Positions 46,031 to 64,000 of a stretch of 64,000 bases of DNA are shown here, in pieces. The notes under the pieces are model-generated. The model searched no databases. It was given only the letters and a program-made list of their open reading frames with translations, and was not told the origin of the DNA. The position numbers and the translations under genes are program-made. The DNA comes from Haliotis asinina (Eukaryota; Mollusca; Gastropoda; Lepetellida; Haliotidae). The DNA is taken from positions 51,996,753 to 52,060,752 of the forward strand of contig NC_090281.1 of the NCBI RefSeq assembly GCF_037392515.1, read 5' to 3'. Within the stretch, counting starts at the first letter, position 1; each line of letters starts with the position of its first letter.

Positions 46031-46703
46031 CACCCTTGTCTTGTCGATGTTTTAGATGCACAAGAAACCGTTTTGTCTCCTTCCCTTACGAATGTTTGTT
46101 TGCGTGTGTGTTTGTGTGTGTGTGTGCCTCTGTGTGTGTGTGTTTATGAAATAACTATATATGTTAACATATGTTTGGTGAAAATTCACTGAACACCCCT
46201 ACATTCCGCTGAGTGAATGATGTTATTGATGTTATTTTGGTAAAAGAATATTTATGAAGACCTCTCTCCAGCATGGATAAATCACCAACGGTATGAGAAA
46301 AAATGTAAAAACAAAAATATGAAGACACTTGAACACCTGCGTTGCTAGGCAACACAATGGCATCCTACTTCCGATTTACTTCATCTGAAGTTGTTTCGAG
46401 TGACAAAAAACACTTATTTTCTGAAAAACATTGTTGTTTTGCTACTCAAGATAATTTCTCTCACCTTCAGAACGTAACTGTTGTAGTTTCAAGGATGACA
46501 CAAATTCTCCCCAGCAGCTGGCGATGGATAACGGCAATGACAGCAATTTCAGCGATGTCACGGCCTCAAAGATTCGGACTTCTTCATCGCGTAACTGGAA
46601 TATTTCATTGAATGATATTGTTTATCTCTGATACTTCATTGAAAGACACAGTCTTAATTCAGAAGTTCGTTGCATAAGTCTAATCAAACATAGATTACTG
46701 TAG

Positions 46704-46804
46704 ATGGGTAGAATGTGTGAGGCCCATTTTCTGGTGTCCCCCGCCGTGATATCGCTGGAATATTGCTAAAAGCGGCGTAAAACCAAACTCACTCACTCAC
46801 TCCA
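46704..46804 (+). repeat. tRNA-derived SINE (family A), 3' half
   Basis: GGTAGAATGTGTGAGGCCCA, CCGCCGTGATATCGCTGGAA, AAAGCGGCGTAAAACC and (CACT)n. The head is missing. Confidence 0.85.
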
Positions 46805-46892
46805 CGATACCTATGGACTTTCACATAACAAGTAATGGTCTATGCTCTCATGTCCTCATCACGTCCACGGAAAGTTTGTTTTCTTTGTATGA

Positions 46893-47058
46893 TTTTTAAC
46901 GCCGTACTCTATAATATTCTGGCCGTATGACGGAGGTCTGTAAAAATAGAATCTGCAGACAATCCACTGACTGATATCATGAGCATTGATCTACGCTTCA
47001 TCCAACGCAGCGAGGCTGACAACCTGATTCTGTTAGTAGACTATTACGAATAAGGTAA
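46893..47058 (-). repeat. SINE family B, decayed
   Basis: TTTTTAACGCCGTACTC, CGGAGGTCTGTAAA, CAGACAATCCACTGA, CATGAGCATTGATCTACG. Confidence 0.75.
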
Positions 47059-48630
47059 CAGGTGTTAAGGCATTTCATAATTGAATAAATTAAAAGTTTG
47101 TTTAAAATCATAGACTGCCGTATACATTGTATACTCCCAAAATATATTGTTTACAATGTTTATCTGCAAGGAGACCAATTTCGTTTGGATCAGATAGGTA
47201 AACTATACAACGTTCTGTCTACAGGTTATAAGTGCGTCGAGTCGGCCTCACAGTCTAACAACAACCAGTTTAGCTATAGCCCCAGACAAATTTCATTGAG
47301 TACTCGGGCATTTGACAGGTTGCAGGTAGTAAATGCGATGCGTGTCTGACACAGAGGCGCTACAAAACACATGTGCTTCCTGGTCTGGGTGTAGTGAGTT
47401 GATGCCTGAAAGGGTTGTATCACGTGGAGGAAGTACCAATGCATGTTAGAGGCAGTTTCTAAAGCAATGCTACTGGTCACGATGACTGCATGATCGGTTA
47501 TTATTTTACTGCCATATTGAATATGCACCAACTTTTCCCTGATAGCCTTGTCCGAGACTGTTAGAATTGAATCGTATCATTGAACATACCATGACTTATT
47601 TTTAAACATGAACAAGGCACTGTGCTTACTTGTGTGCAAATCTGGTCTTCAGGAGAAGCAACACAACTGAAAAGAATATTTTTTAAACATTTTATGGTGA
47701 TCTAGATTGTTTTGAAAGCCTATAGAATTTCAATAAGAACATTTATTATTAAAACATGACAGCTAGGTGCCTTCCATACAAATTTGATATTTTACTAAAT
47801 GCAGTTTAAGTTTATAAATGTTTCCGTAATAACTATTTCTTTCACAATAGTTTCACTTTATTAATTATTTACCGGTATAGTTTGTGGGTTTTGGTTTCAA
47901 CATGTGGTCTGGTCTGTTTCCTGTAAATCTGATCAACTAGGTTATCTTCGTTATAGAGTTCATCTGACCTGCATCTTAGAGTTACCTAACTTCTCCATAT
48001 CTGACAATAAATATGATATAACTCGTATTCACCCGTATCATGGTAAATACCACCTATGTTTACATGTCCAGGGGTGATCGCGGGGGGTCCGCCAGGGTGC
48101 CCTGCGTTCAGCCAATCAGTAAAGCTGGAGCGTGATAGGTTATTTGAAGTGGGAATTACTGAAGTTTTATTGTTATGGCAGGTAGCTTGCCCGTCGTCTG
48201 CCGCTTAAATGACTCATCATCCGTATTGAGTCTCACATGGCGCTGTCGGCGAGTATACATGCTTGCAACAGTTCATATGCCGCTAGGGTTGTGAACTTGG
48301 TACATATTGACTGCTAATTTGTCCATCGGTGACACTGCAACCAACAGTCAGCGGGGAGAGGACCCTTTTGAAAAACCCTCTGAAGAAAATATGTGTTACG
48401 GTCTGTTGACAAGAGATTACTGCGGATGCTCGGACCGAACCCGTGACCTATATTTGCATTGAGAAGCAATTAGTTCGTCGTCTGCTTTTGGAAGTGACAG
48501 CTGTTGAGCGCGCGCACGCATTGTGATTGTCGTCTGCTCTCAAGTGAAGTCCGGATGTGGTGTTGGGTCCTGCAGTGGACTTAATGTGAATTTGCTAAAA
48601 AAAACAGTTTTTGAAGTTTCATCGTTGCCT
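47059..48630. other. Region upstream of the FAM167-like gene
   Basis: No coding gene seen. The last few hundred bases are richer in CpG (for example GAGCGCGCGCACGC near 48510) and probably hold the promoter and 5' UTR. No TATA box was assigned. Confidence 0.45.
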
Positions 48631-48639
48631 ATGTGTTGA
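48631..48639 (+). promoter_or_regulatory. Two-codon upstream ORF (ATG TGT TGA)
   Basis: ATG-TGT-TGA ends 5 nt before the FAM167-like start codon. If the 5' UTR includes it, it could damp initiation at the main ATG. Confidence 0.4.
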
Positions 48640-48644
48640 GACTT

Positions 48645-59008
<10,364 letters not shown>

Positions 59009-60852
59009 TGAAGGCGGCACTGTCTACGACCGTACAATAAGACGTGCGGTAACAAGCTGAAACAAGGGTACTTAATGTCAACACGAACAATATAAATATA
59101 TCAGTCGACGTGAAGGGCCATTGATGACTGGCGGTATTCTAGTCATACAAACAGACACGGTTGTTCTTCTTATAAATGCAAATACGGCCAGTGGTGATGG
59201 CGGAAGTGGTTGAGAAGAAGTAACCTTTAGTGACCTGAACATGGACGCCAAGCGTGAGGCATTGTGGTTGTGCGTGACTTCAGCGTTATGTTGAGGACTA
59301 CATGATAAGACCACGTTGTCGACGACTCGCACGTTGACGTAGGGGCACAAAGAGGACGAAGGTCTCTCACCCGACAGTGTTTACATCCGTGGTCTATTTC
59401 AGTACACGAGTTGGAGGACATATGAATGCTGAAGTAATCATCTAGGTGAAACAGTTGCAGACGCATACTTCAATGTGTTTTGAAAGCATGTGTAAATGCT
59501 TAATGAGCAAAACACAGTTTGATGTAATCCATCAAGAATCCGTTAACAACACTTTCAGCTGACACATGTATGCTTTAGGCTTAATATGCCTCTGTGGTTT
59601 GAACTCTTCAGAGTTGTTGACTACTGAAATACATGTCCATTTTAAAGCTCGATATGAAGGTTGTGAGTCGATGTTTGGTATCTGAAGATATGGGACCAGA
59701 AACGATAAAAAAGTGCTAAATTATGCCATATATAGATCACACGAGCCATGCTAGTTTCTTGCCATATCCATCAGTGCTACTGACATTGTCGCAAGCATCG
59801 GGCGATGACGTCATGACATAGATCTCTGATTGATCGTGTGTGATTCATATGTCAGGGCTTTGAACAGTCGCCAGCAAACATTCGATATTGATAAGTTGTC
59901 TAAATAACAATGAACGAATGTGCCATAATATTTCTTTTGACGACTGTGTGTGTTGATAACACATGAGCATATATATTGTGATCATTTTGTTCGAATGTAT
60001 TTTGCTTATATGCCCTACGCAGAGTAAGTCAAAATTAACAAAACTTCATAGTTTAAGAACTTTACGTGACCAATCGTCAGCTTAGATGAATTCAAACTAG
60101 ATTTCATGTAAACTTGAAAATATGCTACATACAACAGTGTATCCAGATCCAGTCATGAAATATGATACTTTTTACTCACCTGCTTGTTACAACTTTCACG
60201 ATTATAAATCACTCTCTACATCAAACTTTCGATCACCTTCAACAAACAAATTGAAAACTACGATGTAAAGACAGGCCAAAAATCACTCCTTGATCATATT
60301 CCGTAACGTGACAGAGTGTGATACAGATGTTTGTAACATATGTACTCGTATAATTTAGATTACAGGATTGTTGTCTTGTGGCTATTTTGTACATTCTGAT
60401 TTCCTCTTCCTTATTGTTCGAATAGCTGCAACATGAATAACTGCAGCGTTTACCTTCATTCACGCTCGGACTTCCTTCCTTATTACAGTTGACTGTTCAG
60501 TATCCGTTCTACAAATATAACATGATATGACAGCAATAACAAGCCATATTGACAAGAATGACTAATTAGCGCAGGGTAGGCATTGCATCGGGCTTCGCTG
60601 AATATTTACACAGCACACTTATTGTATTGTGTGTAGCCACTTGAAAGTTCGCGATACTGACCAATGTCCATTGTCCTATGTCCAATGCAAAGTCCAATGT
60701 ATTGTGCACGTCTCAATGCAACCCACAGTATGTTGCCTATCAGTAGATGCTTCTGGTACCTGACTGCACTGATGGTGGAGCCACAGTGTTATTGTGAGTC
60801 CTATGTTCATGTACATTCATGTTTGATCCTTATTTATTGACTATTTCTCCAT

Positions 60853-60858
60853 AATAAA
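60853..60858 (+). terminator. Candidate poly(A) signal for the FAM167-like gene
   Basis: AATAAA 1.85 kb past the stop. No earlier AATAAA was noticed in 59009-60852, which shows no other gene, so that stretch is read as a long 3' UTR (inference). Confidence 0.45.
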
Positions 60859-60913
60859 ATGATATTACACATACAGATGGAAGTTGTTTTGTTGACATTG
60901 TATGGATAGAGTC

Positions 60914-61062
60914 GTGAGTGAGTGAGTGAGTGAGTATGGCGTTAGGCCGCTTTCAGTCATATTCTAGTAACACCAGGAATTGGCTTAACACATGGTACCC
61001 ATGAGCGAAATCGAACCCTACACGTCAGTGCGATGAACAACCACTTAAACCACTAAACTACC
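60914..61062 (-). repeat. tRNA-derived SINE (family A)
   Basis: (GAGT)n tail, TATGGCGTTAGGCCGCTTTC, GAGCGAAATCGAACCCTACA, and a head ending ACTAAACTACCCCACT. Confidence 0.82.
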
Positions 61063-61642
61063 CCACTTGCCATTTAGGTGGTCATGATTGGATTGGAATT
61101 CATCCGGAGCAAAACTCGTAGGACGCAACCCTCACGATCTTCGCTATGAGAGTTTATTTAAAGCCAGCATCGTCCGGTCTCCGGCAGATCCAAGGTCATC
61201 TTTACTTTACCACCGAGTCTGATGACGTCATCCACGAGAGACGCTGCCGAGCAAGGTTCAGTTTGATCCCCCATCTCATCCATCAAGCCATCCCGACTCC
61301 CGCTCCACTTGTTCCATGTTGCCACAGGTGGTTACAAACGCTCTCTTCAGTGACCCTCTGCGTTATAGGTCATCGCTGCAGTATTATGTAGTTTCAAAAT
61401 ATAACGATCGTGGCCACCTGCTCTGGTTTGAAAGGCTTTACCTGTCATGAACTAACATGCATTATAGTTTAGTAACAATATTTGTTTCGAGAACGGCTAC
61501 ATAACAAAACAGATGTGCGGAAATCTAGGTTTGGGAAGCCCTGGCATGTAGGGACAGTTGTTAGGACAAGCTGGTGACAACAGATCTTGCTGAAAACATC
61601 CAATGTGAATAAGAATATATGGCCTGAGTCTATATAATCAGG

Positions 61643-61797
61643 AGTGGCAGGGTAGCCCGGTGGTTACAGCGTTCGCTCGTCACGTCGAAGGCCCGGTTCG
61701 ATTCCTCACATGGGTACAATGTATGGAGTCCATTCCTGGTGTCGTAATATTGCTGGAATATTGCTTAAAGAGGCGTAAAGCCGAACTCAATCACTTT
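61643..61797 (+). repeat. tRNA-derived SINE (family A), near full length
   Basis: A box GGTAGCCCGGTGGTTACAGC, CTCGTCACGTCGAAGGCCC, B box CGGTTCGATTCC, TATTGCTGGAATATTGCTTA, tail GAACTCAATCACTT. Confidence 0.88.
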
Positions 61798-64000
61798 GTA
61801 ATTAATGGTTGACACAACGACGCAGTAAAGGCTTGTGGTGGTGTCATCACCTGGTGTCAGCAATGATTACTGTTGATTCAGTCACATACTTTCCCCGCAG
61901 TCTTGTCCGAAATGCGCCTCAAAATCTGTATCTGTAGAAAATCGAGATATATCATTCTCTGGCCTTGTCGTTATTTGATAATACATATGTAAAAGGGGGA
62001 ATGCGTACAAAAACCCATGAAAGCTTGATGGAGTTGTTGAGTTGTAGTTTTATATCGCTCTGGCATTCTTTTAGCAATAAAGCGACAAACGGCTATGGAC
62101 TTCATATGAATAGCTCATTAAGGGCAACGCGGGAATATTGAGTCTAGTCCAGTTAGTATTGGAATGGTGCTGTTGCCCTATTCTTTGTAGTAAAATATGA
62201 ACTGTAGTATACACCACGGTACAAACAGGTAGTAGTAAGGTGTGTGAACTCATACCTTCCACCTCATCATGAATGACTCAGGTACCTAGCCTACATTACA
62301 AGCATTCCTACAACGCACTTCAATCACTGCTGATTGGGGTCAATCACAGGTGACCCTTCAGTTTAGGAAATCCACACAACGTTTGTCTCCCTCTAATTTT
62401 AGTTGTTGCATAATATAAGCACCTACTACGTTCATGTTCAGCATAGACGTCACAAAGAAAGGTCTACCTGGTCATTTGACCGTTACCTACTGATGTCCGA
62501 GGACGGAGACCAGGATATTTCAAATATTTCACGTTTCTCTATTCGACTGGCTCGGTGGTCAGTTCAGGCCTAAGTGAAGTGATCTGTGTCACAGCGTGTA
62601 AACAAACTCATGATTTGTCATTTGTGGTTAAAAACTTGACCGACTTACCACAGGCAGTAATTGACCACTCATTCACCTACATGTCCAGATAACACAGCTC
62701 TGTTCTGTTTATGTTCTGTCGAATCTCGTTAACTTATGGCACGTTACTGGTCGCCCCTCCGCGGTAGCAAGTTGCGGGAGAGTTAGATCTTATCTGGACG
62801 AAAGCACATGAGACTCAAACCTTTTGGTTGTACATGCTTAGGTTTAAAACACCGACCATCCCACTTTGAATAAAAGGCTACATCACTTACAGCCGCCCAT
62901 CTCGCTTAAAACACGTACCTGATAATAAGCTGGCAGCATCAGGTTGTCCCGCCTGTTATAACCGCTTACCAGGTCGAACAAATAGAAAGGTATGCCATGT
63001 AATTGTATAAACGTAAATGTCAGATATGTACATAATTATTCACGTCAAACAGTTTGGACCATTTTAATGAAACAAATTCTCAATAATAAACAAGACTACG
63101 AGTCTACGAGCGCTTAATAGTTTCAGGATCTGCTGAATATCAGTTCGAATCCAACGAATCCAAATACTTGGTTCACTAGCACCATACAGTGATCATACGT
63201 TTCATCAAAGAGGTAATTACCCAAGACATGCGTATGTCTGATTTTCCATCAGTAAACACATCATGCTCTGAATGTTTTTCAAGGCAGTCTTAAACCGAAA
63301 TGCACAAACTCATATAATGTATGTCTGACTGAAAAATGTGAGACGCCAGGGTAACGGGTAGAAGACTTAAACGAGAAACTGGCGTGATGTCTTGCAATAG
63401 ATAATAACCTCTCTCTGCAATAGCATGTCCCCTTTCTTAATTCCCTTCCAGCCATGAATAGAAATAACATTCTTGATCAAAGTATATTGAAATAGATTTT
63501 ATCGGCAATACCTTTCACGAAATATTGCATGTCATGCAAAATTAACTCTTCAGCAGTTCTTCACATAACAATGTCCCTATGGCAACTCATGCCCACAAGT
63601 GCAATTCCGCTAATGTGCACACACGTGGACATGCAGTCTCGCGAGACTAGAAATAATACTGATTGGTCCAGCAGGGAACGAGACTATGAATTATTCAGGT
63701 GACATCTGACCTTTGACCCACCCTTGGAAAGGCACATGGCGTTGTGTTTGTAGTACGTATATGAGGTAGGTAATGTGTTTCCGCAATGATAGGCTTGAGA
63801 GGTAATGGCTTGTGGTGCTCTTTGGGCGATGCTGTTACAGGCAATTGACAATTGATTGACAGCAATGGGTGACGGTAACACTGTACTTTTATGTTCAGCA
63901 ATTTTAACATGTTTTCCCCATCCGGCAAATCGGCTTAATGTGAGGTAATATTTAATGTCATTTAGTTTAATATTAGACGTGAAACTGGCTGTTCAATGTA
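61798..64000. other. No gene recognised to the right edge
   Basis: Only short frames and no repeat family copies noticed. Confidence 0.55.

Overview
This is a eukaryotic, AT-rich, repeat-laden window. The repeats point to a marine gastropod, most probably an abalone (Haliotis). Two SINE-like families ending in (CACT)n tails, with the tail sequence GCTGGAATATTGCT followed by GGCGTAAAAC, occur about thirty times on both strands. I know this repeat style from abalone microsatellite clones; the species itself cannot be proved from the sequence.

Left part (1-9942, + strand): the 3' two-thirds of a MUTYH gene (adenine DNA glycosylase). Ten exons splice into one open frame of 353 residues. It runs from the helix-hairpin-helix through the catalytic Asp, the iron-sulfur Cys cluster, the interdomain zinc region and the NUDIX-like 8-oxoguanine recognition domain to a C-terminal PCNA-binding motif. 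The N-terminal exons lie left of the window. Its introns hold a complete-ended mariner transposon with a damaged transposase, a large fold-back repeat, SINEs, a 24-bp minisatellite and an approximately 140-bp diverged tandem repeat.

Middle (9943-30830): no gene seen. It holds SINEs, microsatellites, a LINE 3' remnant, a fold-back element of about 560 bp, a short fold-back near 26.9 kb and a Tc1-type transposase fragment. From 30923 to 32407 (- strand) lies a full-length single-exon arylsulfatase (ARSB/I/J group) with the formylglycine motif, a signal peptide and overlapping polyadenylation signals downstream. The 32.5-48.6 kb stretch is again gene-poor. It has 110-bp, 47-bp and 50-bp minisatellites, GATA repeats, an 80-bp-armed palindrome, a MITE-like element and a LINE tail.

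Right part (48645-60858, + strand): a two-exon gene separated by a 9.7-kb intron encodes a 220-residue FAM167-family protein. Only its conserved amphipathic segment, which spans the splice junction, is recognisable. After its presumed 3' UTR the window ends in sequence with two SINEs and no gene.

The three genes (DNA repair, sulfate-ester hydrolysis, a FAM167-type protein) show no functional link. No new gene system was found. The best leads are an unusual zinc-ligand pattern in MUTYH, the tail sharing between two SINE families, the DD27D mariner, the intronless arylsulfatase, several fold-back elements and a hairpin-bearing 47-bp minisatellite.
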